This document shows positions 45,168 through 53,473 of a stretch of 64,000 bases of DNA, piece by piece. Origin of the DNA: Sedimentitalea sp042687825 (GTDB lineage Bacteria; Pseudomonadota; Alphaproteobacteria; Rhodobacterales; Rhodobacteraceae); contig NZ_JBHUQE010000007.1 in assembly GCF_042687825.1 (NCBI RefSeq), forward strand, positions 1-64,000. Direction: 5' to 3'. The position numbers and the translations under genes were made by a program. Positions within the stretch are counted from its first letter, which is position 1. Every line of letters begins with the position of its first letter. Below the pieces are notes generated by a model that saw nothing but the letters and a program-made list of their open reading frames with translations, made no database searches and had not been told where the DNA came from.

Positions 45168-45319
45168 GTCTGTGTCCTCCTGTTCTGATCACACGGAAAT
45201 TATATCTCCGATTCGGCATATGTGCATTGATCCGCTTCAATTCCAGACCGTTTGCCGCCCTTGCGGATCAGGGTCCCTGACGCCATCCTGCGCCGGAATA
45301 GATCAGAGGATCCGCCCGC

Positions 45320-46000
45320 ATGACGCAGATACATTCCGACCTGGACGACCTGATGAGCCAGCGCCACTCGTGCCGCCGCTTCCGCCCCGACCCGGTGCCG
45401 CGGCCCGTGATCGAACAGATCGTCGGCACCGCGCGGCGCGCGCCGTCCTGGTGCAACGCCCAGCCCTGGCAATTGGTGGTCACCAGCGGCACCGAGACCG
45501 ACCGGTTCCGGGACGCCTTGCTGCAAGAGGCGCGCACCGGTGCGCCGGAACCGGATCTCGACTGGCCGACCCGCTATTCCGGCGTCTATCAGGAGCGTCG
45601 CCGCGACTGTGGCTGGCGTCTGTACGAGGCCGTGGGCGTAACAAAAGGCGACCGCGACGCCTCGGCCCGGCAGATGATGGAAAATTTCGCCCTGTTCGGT
45701 GCGCCCCATTGCGCGATCCTGTCCAGCCCGGCCGAACTGGGCCCCTATGGCGCGATGGATTGCGGCGGCTTCGTCACCGCCTTTACCCTGGCCGCGCAGG
45801 CGCTGGGGGTGGCCAGCATTCCGCAGGCGGCAGTGGCCTCGTACGGGCCGTTCCTGCACCGCTTTTTCGATATTCCCAAGGACCGGCTGATCCTGTGCGG
45901 AATATCCTTTGGCTACAGCGACACTGCGCACCCGGCGAACAGTTTTCGCACCGATCGCGCCGGTCTGGACGCGGTGATCGACTGGCGCGGCGCGGCCTGA
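45320..46000 (+). CDS. Nitroreductase-family oxidoreductase
   Basis: FMN-dependent oxidoreductase of 226 residues. The flavin-binding start 'QRHSCRRFRPDPVP' (14-27), 'RAPSWCNAQPWQLVVTSG' (40-57) and the C-terminal 'PKDRLILCGISFGYSD' (about 187-202) are the normal family blocks. Members reduce nitro groups, quinones or enones with NAD(P)H; some are dehalogenases. Its stop overlaps the dtd start by one base (TGATG), so the two are co-translated, with glycerate kinase next. Physiological substrate unknown. Confidence 0.9.
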   Translation: MTQIHSDLDDLMSQRHSCRRFRPDPVPRPVIEQIVGTARRAPSWCNAQPWQLVVTSGTETDRFRDALLQEARTGAPEPDLDWPTRYSGVYQERRRDCGWRLYEAVGVTKGDRDASARQMMENFALFGAPHCAILSSPAELGPYGAMDCGGFVTAFTLAAQALGVASIPQAAVASYGPFLHRFFDIPKDRLILCGISFGYSDTAHPANSFRTDRAGLDAVIDWRGAA

Positions 46001-46437
46001 TGCGGACCCTGATCCAGCGCGTCGCACAGGCCAGCGTCTCCGTCGACGGCCAGGTCATCGCCGAGATCGGTCCGGGCCTGCTAATCCTGATCTGCGCGAT
46101 GCAGGGCGACGACGACGCCGCGGCGCGCAAGCTGGCACAGAAGATCCCCAAGCTGCGCATTTTTCGCGATGCGGCGGGCAAGATGAACCGGTCACTGGCC
46201 GATACCGGCGGCGCAGCACTGGTGGTCAGCCAGTTCACCCTGGCCGCCGACACCTCGCGCGGCAACCGCCCGGGGTTCTCGGCCGCCGCCGCCCCGGCCG
46301 AGGGGGAAAGGCTGTACCGGCTGTTCGCCGACGAACTGGCGGCTCAGGGAGTGGCCGTGCAGACCGGGCGCTTTGGCGCCGACATGGCGGTATCGCTGAT
46401 CAATGACGGCCCGGTGACGATCTGGATGGATGACTGA
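46000..46437 (+). CDS. dtd: D-aminoacyl-tRNA deacylase
   Basis: Hydrolyses D-aminoacyl-tRNAs (and mischarged glycyl-tRNA-Ala), protecting translation. The 145-residue protein has 'MRTLIQRVAQASVSVDG' at the start, the 'SQFTLAADTSRGNRPGFSAA' active-site block and the C-terminal 'NDGPVTI' motif. The ATG at 46000 overlaps the nitroreductase stop; the stop TGA is directly followed by the glycerate kinase ATG at 46438. A much longer frame upstream overlaps the nitroreductase and is rejected. Confidence 0.95.
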   Translation: MRTLIQRVAQASVSVDGQVIAEIGPGLLILICAMQGDDDAAARKLAQKIPKLRIFRDAAGKMNRSLADTGGAALVVSQFTLAADTSRGNRPGFSAAAAPAEGERLYRLFADELAAQGVAVQTGRFGADMAVSLINDGPVTIWMDD

Positions 46438-47541
46438 ATGGATCCGCGGGCGGTCGATATCTGGCACGCAGGTGTCGCGGCGGTGGGCGGCCATCGCGCC
46501 ACGCAGACCGCTCTGAACGGCTGGAGCGAACCGCCGCCGGACCGGATCGTGGCCATCGGCAAGGCCGCGGGCGAGATGGCGCGGGCCGCCCTTGAACGGT
46601 TCGGCCCGCTGCCGGCGCTGGTGGTGACAAAGGACGGACATGCGCGCGACCTTGCGGACCATGTCGAGGTGATCGAGGCCGCGCATCCGGTACCGGACGA
46701 TCGCAGCCTGATCGCCGGGGGCGCGCTGATCGATGCGGTGCAGGACATGCAGCCGGGGACCCGGCTGTTGCTGCTGGTGTCTGGCGGCGCCTCGTCGCTG
46801 GCCGAAGCCCCGGTGCCAGGCCGGACCTTGGCCGAGTTGCAGGCGCTGAACACCCGGTTGTTGTCTCAAGGGTCGGATATTGCCACCATGAACGCCCAGC
46901 GACGAAAACTGTCGCGGATCAAGGGCGGCGGATTGTTGCGCGGATTTCGTGGCCGGGCCGTGCGGGTATTGGCGATCTCGGACGTGCCGGGCGACGATCT
47001 GGCGGTGATCGGGTCCGGGATCGGCTGCCCCCCCTCGCCCTGCGCCTTTGACCATCACGCGCGCATCATCGCCAGCAACGCGGTGGCGCGGCGGGCTGCG
47101 GTTGATCGCGCGCGGGCTCTGGATCTGCCGGTGCTGCGCAATGCCCAGAGCCTGCATGCCGATCTGAACCTCTTGGCCGTCCGCATCGGCGCCGATTTGC
47201 GGGCGATGCCGCCCGGGGTGATGGTGCTGGGGGGGGAACCCACGGTGGTGCTGCCACCGGAACCCGGGCGCGGCGGGCGCAATCAGGCCCTGGCGCTGGC
47301 GCTGGCGCGCGAGATCGCCGGGATCGGCGGGCTGACCGTGGTGGCTGGCGGCACCGATGGCAGCGACGGGCCGACCGACGCGGCCGGCGGCGTGATTGAC
47401 GGCAATACCTGGGGACCGGGCGCGGACAGGGCGCTGGCCCGGGCCGACAGCGGCAGCTATCTGGCCCAAAAGGACGCGCTGCTGGTCACCGGGGCAACCG
47501 GCACCAACGTCATGGACCTGTTGATCGCTCTCAGGAACTGA
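46438..47541 (+). CDS. Glycerate kinase (MOFRL/DUF4147 type)
   Basis: Predicted glycerate 2-kinase (GckA/TtuD type), phosphorylating D-glycerate with ATP; older annotations call this group hydroxypyruvate reductase. The 367-residue length is shorter than the usual 410-450, with a compact N-terminus. Family blocks are 'IVAIGKAAGEMARAAL' (36-51), 'LLVSGGASSLAEAPVPG' and the C-terminal MOFRL block 'VVAGGTDGSDGPTDAAGG'. It starts immediately after dtd, making a three-gene unit. It would bring glycerate from glyoxylate, serine or tartrate breakdown into glycolysis. The 290 nt after it are the leader of the peptide ABC operon. Confidence 0.88.
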   Translation: MDPRAVDIWHAGVAAVGGHRATQTALNGWSEPPPDRIVAIGKAAGEMARAALERFGPLPALVVTKDGHARDLADHVEVIEAAHPVPDDRSLIAGGALIDAVQDMQPGTRLLLLVSGGASSLAEAPVPGRTLAELQALNTRLLSQGSDIATMNAQRRKLSRIKGGGLLRGFRGRAVRVLAISDVPGDDLAVIGSGIGCPPSPCAFDHHARIIASNAVARRAAVDRARALDLPVLRNAQSLHADLNLLAVRIGADLRAMPPGVMVLGGEPTVVLPPEPGRGGRNQALALALAREIAGIGGLTVVAGGTDGSDGPTDAAGGVIDGNTWGPGADRALARADSGSYLAQKDALLVTGATGTNVMDLLIALRN

Positions 47542-47831
47542 GCGCGAAGGAACGGACGGTCTGGCGGTGCGGCTGGGACGTGATTGTCGTCGAGTCATGC
47601 GGGGTTGCGCCATTTCGCTACGCAATCGTTGGCGGCCGCGGGCACATCCGGCCAACAGCGTCCCGCCTTCACAGAGCGGACTGGCGGAACTCACATCTGA
47701 AATTCACATCAGAGGACGGCAAAAATCTGACGACTGCTTTTTTCTTGCGAGCTTGCCGGAAATGCGCAAACGTTGACCCGTCAATCAAGAAAAAATGCGC
47801 GGCAAGCGCAGCACTCAACCGGGAGACCCGA
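47542..47831. other. Leader of the peptide-type ABC operon
   Basis: A 290-nt gap without a gene. It contains a repeated TCACATC (47691-47697 and 47704-47710), a TCTGA/TCAGA inverted pair (47696-47700 and 47709-47713), a GCTTGCCG/CGGCAAGC inverted pair (47751-47758 and 47800-47807) and a repeated AATGCGC. These are plausible operator or leader-RNA elements. I could not identify a convincing promoter. Confidence 0.4.
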
Positions 47832-49418
47832 ATGAACGACCAACTCGACTATATGGCCGGACGCGTGACGGCAGGCAAGATGACCCGCCGCGAATTCATC
47901 GGCAAGGCCACCGCCCTGGGTGTCAGCACAGCAATGGCCAGCACGATGTTTGCAGGCGCGGCCAGGGCTGCCGATCCTGTCAAGGGCGGCCATGTCAAAC
48001 TGGGCCTCGGCGGCGGCGAAAGCTCGAACACGCTGGATCCCGCGCTGACGCTCAGCCAGGTGCCGTACAATGTCCTGGCGCATTTCACCGAGTCTCTGGT
48101 TCAGGTTGCGCCGTCGGGCGAACTGGACCGGAGGGTTGCCGAAGATTTCGAATCCAGCGCGGATGCCAAGGTTTGGTCCTTCAAGATCCGCCAGGGCATC
48201 GAATTCCATAACGGCAAGACCCTGACCTCGGAGGACGTGCTGAAAACCATGCAGCGCCACTCGGACGAAAAAGCGACTTCCGGTGCTCTGGGCATCATGA
48301 AAGACATCGAATCGATGCGCGCCGAGGGTGATTTGTTCGAAGTAACCCTGGGATCGGCAAATGCCGATCTTCCGTATCTGCTGGCCGACCGGCACCTTGT
48401 TATCCAGCCCAATGGCGGCATGGATGATCCTGCCAGCGGCATCGGTTCGGGCCCTTACAAAATTGTCGAAAACGACCCCGGCGTGCGCCACACGTTCGAG
48501 CGGTTCGACAATTACTGGGATGACACGCGCGGACATTTCGAGTCGTCCGAGATCCTGGTCATCAACGACGTGACAGCCCGAACCTCAGCCTTGCAATCCG
48601 GTCAGATCCATTTTGCAAATCTGATCGATCCCAAAATCGCGAAACTGCTGGACCGTGCACCGACGGTGACAGTGGAAAGCACCCAAGGCCGGGGCCAAAA
48701 TGTCTTTGTCATGCACGTCGACACCGCCCCCTTTGACAACAACGATCTGCGGCTTGCGCTGAAATACGCGATGAATCGCGAAGAGATGGTTGAAAAAGTC
48801 CTGCGCGGCTATGGCTCGATCGGCAACGACATCCCGATCAATTCGGCCTATCCGCTGTTTGATGAAACGATTCCGCAGCGACCGTTCGATCTGGACAAGG
48901 CCGCAGAGCACTACAAGGCGTCTGGCCACGATGGCAGCCCGATCATCCTGCGCGTCTCGGATGTGGCCTTTCCCGGCGCGGTCGACGCCGCCTCGCTGTT
49001 CCAGCAAACGGCGCAAAAGGCCGGAATTCCACTGGAACTCAAGCGCGAGCCGGGCGATGGATACTGGTCCGAGGTCTGGAACAAACAGCCATTCTGCGCC
49101 TCATACTGGGGCGGTCGCCCGATACAGGACCAGATGTATTCGACGGCCTATCTGTCAACCGCAGACTGGAACGACACCAAGTTCCGCAACGAGACCTTCG
49201 ACCGTCTTCTGGTCGAGGCCCGCGCCGAACTGGATGTCGAGAAACGCAAGGCGCTCTACAGCCAGATGGCATATATCATCCGCGACGAAGGCGGATTGCT
49301 GCTGCCGATGTTCAACAACTTTCTGGATGCCCATGCCGTGACGATCCAGGGTTGGGAGAGCAATCCGAACGGCGACATGATGAATGATCAAGCCGCCATC
49401 AAGTGCTGGATGGCCTGA
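47832..49418 (+). CDS. Peptide/opine-type ABC substrate-binding protein
   Basis: Periplasmic binding protein of the SBP family 5 (528 residues), for oligopeptides, opines or related compounds. A twin-arginine signal is present ('MTRREFIGKATALGVS', 17-32; cleavage after 'GAARA' near residue 47). The mature part has 'YNVLAHFTESLVQVAPSGEL' and 'WSFKIRQGIEFHNGKTLTSE', the conserved family 5 signature. The ATG at 47832 has a GGGAG site 8 nt upstream. It is the first gene of a four-gene operon with two permeases and a fused ATPase. Its third-position G+C looks lower than that of the downstream permeases. Confidence 0.92.
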   Translation: MNDQLDYMAGRVTAGKMTRREFIGKATALGVSTAMASTMFAGAARAADPVKGGHVKLGLGGGESSNTLDPALTLSQVPYNVLAHFTESLVQVAPSGELDRRVAEDFESSADAKVWSFKIRQGIEFHNGKTLTSEDVLKTMQRHSDEKATSGALGIMKDIESMRAEGDLFEVTLGSANADLPYLLADRHLVIQPNGGMDDPASGIGSGPYKIVENDPGVRHTFERFDNYWDDTRGHFESSEILVINDVTARTSALQSGQIHFANLIDPKIAKLLDRAPTVTVESTQGRGQNVFVMHVDTAPFDNNDLRLALKYAMNREEMVEKVLRGYGSIGNDIPINSAYPLFDETIPQRPFDLDKAAEHYKASGHDGSPIILRVSDVAFPGAVDAASLFQQTAQKAGIPLELKREPGDGYWSEVWNKQPFCASYWGGRPIQDQMYSTAYLSTADWNDTKFRNETFDRLLVEARAELDVEKRKALYSQMAYIIRDEGGLLLPMFNNFLDAHAVTIQGWESNPNGDMMNDQAAIKCWMA

Positions 49419-49420
49419 AA

Positions 49421-50377
49421 ATGCATCCCATGGCAAAACTGCTGCTCCAGCGCCTTGCGCTGGGGGTATTGTTGCTGTTTGCGGCCTCAGCATTGATTTT
49501 TGCCGGGACGACAATCCTGCCGGGTGACGTGGCGCAATCCATCCTGGGACAGTCGGCCACGCCCGAGACATTGGCGAATCTTCGTGCTGAACTGGGGTTG
49601 GACCAACCGCCCGTTACCCGCTATTTCAACTGGCTGTTCGCAGCAATTCAGGGCGATCTGGGCACCGCTTTGACCAATGGCCGGGATATCGCCGACTCGC
49701 TGGGCGACCGGCTGAGCAACACCCTGTTCCTGGCCTTCTGGGCCGCCGTCATCTCGGTTCCGCTGGCGATTTTTCTGGGTCTGTTGGCGGTGCGCTACAA
49801 GGATCGCTGGCCAGACAAGCTGATTTCGGCGGCAACGCTGACATCGATCTCTATTCCCGAATTTCTGATCGGTTATCTGCTGATGTATTTCATCGCCGTG
49901 AAACTGGGCTGGTTCTCGTCCGTGGCGATGATCAACGATTCCATGAGCCTGGGTCAGAAACTGCATGCCATCGCCTTGCCGGTGATGGTGCTGACGCTGG
50001 TAGTGCTGGCGCATATGATGCGCATGACCCGCGCCGCCATTCTGAACGTGATGCAATCGGCCTATATCGAAACCGCCGAACTGAAGGGGCTGACCGCCTT
50101 TGACGTGATCCGCAAACACGCCTTTCCCAACGCCATCGCCCCGATCGTCAACGTGGTGATGCTGAACCTGGCCTATCTGGTGGTCGGCGTGGTGGTGATC
50201 GAGGTGGTCTTTGTTTATCCCGGCATGGGCCAGTATCTGGTCGATCACGTCAGCAAGCGCGATGTGCCCGTTGTGCAGGCCTGCGGGTTGATCTTTGCCG
50301 CCGTCTATATCGGCCTGAACATGATCGCCGACATTGTCTCGATCCTTTCCAACCCCCGGCTGAGGCATCCCAAATGA
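49421..50377 (+). CDS. Peptide-type ABC permease 1 (DppB-like)
   Basis: Inner-membrane permease of 318 residues with about six membrane helices. It has the DppB-type N-terminal segment 'LAFWAAVISVPLAIFLGLLA' and the coupling EAA loop 'YIETAELKGLTAFDVIRKHA' (about 209-228). The ATG at 49421 lies just after the binding-protein stop; an ATG at 49430 is a possible alternative. Functions with the permease at 50484 and the fused ATPase. A hairpin (50400-50430) lies in the 106-nt gap that follows. Confidence 0.92.
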   Translation: MHPMAKLLLQRLALGVLLLFAASALIFAGTTILPGDVAQSILGQSATPETLANLRAELGLDQPPVTRYFNWLFAAIQGDLGTALTNGRDIADSLGDRLSNTLFLAFWAAVISVPLAIFLGLLAVRYKDRWPDKLISAATLTSISIPEFLIGYLLMYFIAVKLGWFSSVAMINDSMSLGQKLHAIALPVMVLTLVVLAHMMRMTRAAILNVMQSAYIETAELKGLTAFDVIRKHAFPNAIAPIVNVVMLNLAYLVVGVVVIEVVFVYPGMGQYLVDHVSKRDVPVVQACGLIFAAVYIGLNMIADIVSILSNPRLRHPK

Positions 50378-50399
50378 ATTTTTCCCCGAGAAAATTCAA

Positions 50400-50430
50400 T
50401 TCGCGCAGCCAAGCGTCTTCGCTCTGCGAA
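50400..50430. repeat. Hairpin between the two ABC permease genes
   Basis: TTCG...CGAA, CAG...CTG and AGCG(TCTT)CGCT stack into one interrupted stem-loop. It lies in the only sizeable gap inside this operon, between permease genes that are normally nearly adjacent. It may tune differential expression or mRNA processing. Confidence 0.4.
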
Positions 50431-50483
50431 AACGCGGGAAGGCACCCGGTCGCACATTCAGGTATGATCATCGAGGCCGCGAA

Positions 50484-51299
50484 ATGAAGAACATGCCCAT
50501 TTCGGCCATGATCGGGCTGGCCTTTACCAGCGTCTATTTCCTGACCGCGATCTTTGCGCCGCTGCTGGCCCCCTATGGCATGGCCGAGATCGTCGGCGAC
50601 GTCTGGGAGCCCTCGTCATCGACCTTTCTGCTGGGCACTGACAGCATCGGCCGCGACCTGCTCAGCCGCATGATCTATGGCGGGCGCACCACCATCTTCA
50701 TCGCCACCATGGCGACGATCCTCAGCTTTGTCACCGGATCGGTGCTGGCCTTTCTGGCCGCGGTGTCCGGCGGCTGGGTCGATCAGGTGCTGTCGCGTTT
50801 CGTCGACCTGATCATGTCGATCCCCTCGTTGATCTTTGCGCTGGTGGTGCTGTCGGTGATGCCGGTCACGATCCCGGTGCTGATCGTGGTGATGGGCCTG
50901 CTGGACGCCACCCGCGTCTTTCGCCTGGCCCGCGCCGTCGCGGTGGACATCACCGTGATGGACTATGTCGAGGCCGCCCGTCTGCGCGGCGAAAAGATCG
51001 CCTGGATCATCTTTCGAGAAATCCTGCCCAATGCCCTGTCGCCGCTGATCGCGGAAATGGGCCTGCGCTTTATCTTCGCGGTCCTGTTCGTGTCGACCCT
51101 GTCCTTTCTGGGCCTGGGCGTGCAGCCCCCCGAAGCCGACTGGGGCGGCATCGTGAAAGAAAACAAGGACGGCATCGTCTATGGCGTGCCTGCCGCGCTG
51201 ATCCCTGCCTTTGCCATCGCAACGCTGGCGATTTCGGTCAATCTGGTGGCCGACTGGGTGCTGAACCGCACCACCAGCCTGAAAGGAGGGCGCGGCTGA
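50484..51299 (+). CDS. Peptide-type ABC permease 2 (DppC-like)
   Basis: Inner-membrane permease of 271 residues, the DppC partner. It has the family's 'LLGTDSIGRDLLSRMIYGGR' (about 49-68) at the second loop, and the coupling loop 'YVEAARLRGEKIAWIIFREI' (about 156-175). The near C-terminal 'LSFLGLGVQPPEADWGGIV' is standard. Its stop overlaps the ATPase start (TGATG), and an AGGAGGG ribosome-binding site inside its 3' end serves the next gene. Confidence 0.92.
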   Translation: MKNMPISAMIGLAFTSVYFLTAIFAPLLAPYGMAEIVGDVWEPSSSTFLLGTDSIGRDLLSRMIYGGRTTIFIATMATILSFVTGSVLAFLAAVSGGWVDQVLSRFVDLIMSIPSLIFALVVLSVMPVTIPVLIVVMGLLDATRVFRLARAVAVDITVMDYVEAARLRGEKIAWIIFREILPNALSPLIAEMGLRFIFAVLFVSTLSFLGLGVQPPEADWGGIVKENKDGIVYGVPAALIPAFAIATLAISVNLVADWVLNRTTSLKGGRG

Positions 51300-52936
51300 T
51301 GACTGAGCCTCTTGTCAAGATCCGTGGCCTCAAGATCGGTGCGACGGTTTATCCGCCGGGGGAAAAGCCGCATGACATCGAAATCGTGCATGGCGTCGAT
51401 TTCGATCTGCAAAAGGGCGAGGTGCTGGGCCTGATCGGCGAATCCGGCGCCGGCAAGTCCACCATCGGCCTGGCAGCCATGGCCTATGGCCGCGGCGGCG
51501 TCGAGATCACCGGCGGCGAGGTCTGGGTCAACGGCCGCGACATCCTGCGCACGACGCGGCGCGACGTACGGCGGCTGCGCGGCGGCGAAGTGACCTATGT
51601 CAGCCAGTCCGCCGCCGCCTCGTTCAACCCGGCCAAACAGATCATGGAGCAGGTGACCGAGGCCGCGGTGCGGCACAAGAAACTCAGCCGCCGCGCGGCC
51701 GAGGCCCGCGCCGTCGATCTGTTCACCAAACTGGGCCTGCCGGACCCGAAAAACATCGGCAACCGCTATCCGCACCAGGTCTCGGGCGGGCAATTGCAAC
51801 GCTGCATGACAGCGCTGGCGCTGTGCCCGGAACCCGATCTGGTGGTGTTTGACGAACCGACGACGGCGCTGGACGTCACCACCCAGATCGACGTTCTGGC
51901 CGCCATCAAGGACGCGATCCGCGAGACCGGCGTCGCCGCGCTCTACATTACCCACGACCTGGCTGTGGTGGCCCAGGTCAGCGATCACATCATGGTGTTG
52001 CGTCATGGCGATATGGTGGAATATGGCAGCACCGATCAGATCATCAACGCCCCAAGCGAGGAATATACGCGCGCGCTGGTCTCGGTGCGCTCGATCAAAC
52101 ACGTGGAAAAGCCGCCCACGGCCGAGCCGGTCCTGAGTGTTCAGAACATCACGGCACGCTATCCCGGCACCAATTTCGACGTGCTGCACGATGTCACCGT
52201 CGAACTGCATCCGGGCCAGACCCTGGCCGTTGTCGGCGAAAGCGGTTCGGGAAAATCGACCCTGGCGCGGGTCATCACCGGCCTGTTGCCGCCCAGTGCC
52301 GGCGAAATCGGCTTTGGCGACCGCAGCCTGTCGCCGGATCTGGCCGGGCGCCGCCGCGAGGATCTGCGGGAATTGCAGATGATCTACCAGATGGCCGATG
52401 TGGCGATGAACCCGCGCCAGACCGTGGGCACCATCATCGGCCGACCGCTGGAATTCTATTTCGGCATCCGCGGCACTGAAAAACGCAAACGCATCGCCGA
52501 GCTGCTCGACGAGATCGAACTGGGCGCCGGGTTCATCGACCGGTATCCGGCCGAACTGTCGGGCGGGCAGAAACAACGGGTCTGTATCGCCCGCTCGCTG
52601 GCGGCCAAGCCCAGGATGATCATCTGCGACGAAGTCACCAGCGCTCTGGATCCTCTGGTCGCGGACGGCATTCTGAAACTGCTGCTCGACCTGCAGAAGA
52701 TCGAGAATGTCGCCTATCTGTTCATCACCCACGATCTGGCGACGGTGCGCGCCATCGCCGACAGCATCGCGGTGATGTATCAGGGCAAGGTGGTGCGCTA
52801 TGGCAGCAAGACCGAGGTCCTGTCACCGCCCTTTGACGACTATACCGACCTCCTGCTGTCCTCGGTCCCGGAAATGAAACTGGGCTGGCTGGAAGAGGTG
52901 ATCGCCCATCGCAAGATGGAAAGCGCGGGAAACTGA
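51299..52936 (+). CDS. Fused peptide-type ABC ATPase (DppD-DppF)
   Basis: Two ATPase domains in one 545-residue chain, replacing separate DppD and DppF. Domain 1 has Walker A 'GESGAGKST', signature 'VSGGQLQRCMTALAL' and Walker B 'LVVFDEPTTALD'. Domain 2 has Walker A 'GESGSGKST', signature 'LSGGQKQRVCIARSL' and Walker B 'MIICDEVTSALD'. Both look intact, so both sites may hydrolyse ATP. It closes the operon. Downstream, 182 nt separate it from the convergent small hypothetical. Confidence 0.93.
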   Translation: MTEPLVKIRGLKIGATVYPPGEKPHDIEIVHGVDFDLQKGEVLGLIGESGAGKSTIGLAAMAYGRGGVEITGGEVWVNGRDILRTTRRDVRRLRGGEVTYVSQSAAASFNPAKQIMEQVTEAAVRHKKLSRRAAEARAVDLFTKLGLPDPKNIGNRYPHQVSGGQLQRCMTALALCPEPDLVVFDEPTTALDVTTQIDVLAAIKDAIRETGVAALYITHDLAVVAQVSDHIMVLRHGDMVEYGSTDQIINAPSEEYTRALVSVRSIKHVEKPPTAEPVLSVQNITARYPGTNFDVLHDVTVELHPGQTLAVVGESGSGKSTLARVITGLLPPSAGEIGFGDRSLSPDLAGRRREDLRELQMIYQMADVAMNPRQTVGTIIGRPLEFYFGIRGTEKRKRIAELLDEIELGAGFIDRYPAELSGGQKQRVCIARSLAAKPRMIICDEVTSALDPLVADGILKLLLDLQKIENVAYLFITHDLATVRAIADSIAVMYQGKVVRYGSKTEVLSPPFDDYTDLLLSSVPEMKLGWLEEVIAHRKMESAGN

Positions 52937-53118
52937 CCCGATTGCCTTTCTCCACTGCCCCGGGAACCCATCCTGCCGAGGATGCGGCCAAAGGCCAAAG
53001 ACGAGTAGAAAAGCATGCGCCGCAGGCGCACGATCTGGTCGCGCCGTGGCGTACCGTTTCCGGACAGCCTGCAAGCACCGGCCTTCCTGACCTGATGTCG
53101 CCGCAGGGAACAGGCACC

Positions 53119-53445
53119 TCACTCATAGGCCCACATCTCCTGCCCCAGCGCCTTGATGGCCAGCACGATCCGCTCGAAACTCTCTGCTGCGCGCTGCACC
53201 GAAGCGCGGGCGCCCAGATAGGCATTCACCGGCCCGGCTCGGGAGATCAGATGCACCGGCACGACGTTCGCCCGGCCATCGACCGCATGCACCGCGGCAG
53301 GCCGCGGTTGCCGGAACCCCGGCACATTGCGTCGTAATCCGCGCGCGCGGGCCAGACTGCGGTCACCGAGAGGGTCGGCACAGACTTCCCGACTAGGGCA
53401 GATAAAGCCCCAGATTTCCGCGTCGATCAGGCGCTCATCATCCAT
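53119..53445 (-). CDS. Small hypothetical protein after the acyl-CoA synthetase
   Basis: A 108-residue open frame I do not recognise. The last 50 residues ('VVPVHLISRAGPVNAYLGAR...') have high third-position G+C typical of real genes here, ending in a helical 'SFERIVLAIKALGQEMWAYE'. The first half is rich in Arg and Pro and less convincing. It starts 28 nt after the acyl-CoA synthetase stop on the same strand, so co-transcription is likely. It could also be a degraded remnant. Confidence 0.45.
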   Translation of the reverse strand: MDDERLIDAEIWGFICPSREVCADPLGDRSLARARGLRRNVPGFRQPRPAAVHAVDGRANVVPVHLISRAGPVNAYLGARASVQRAAESFERIVLAIKALGQEMWAYE

Positions 53446-53473
53446 TTGGGCCTTGCGCCGTGGCGCGCGGCGC

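Noticed and set aside
45190..45260. Possible heat-shock sigma factor promoter for the Hsp20 gene
   Set aside because: A TTGAAG and a TATAAT-like box exist on the minus strand but neither spacing nor the -10 form matches the heat-shock consensus.
45166..45999. Upstream extension of dtd over the nitroreductase gene
   Set aside because: The frame is open by chance; dtd proteins begin at the MRTLIQRV segment and the nitroreductase occupies the other frame.
53016..53030. TGCGCC-GCA-GGCGCA hairpin after the peptide ABC operon
   Set aside because: Perfect but short, no U-tract, 80 nt from the stop; too weak to call a terminator.
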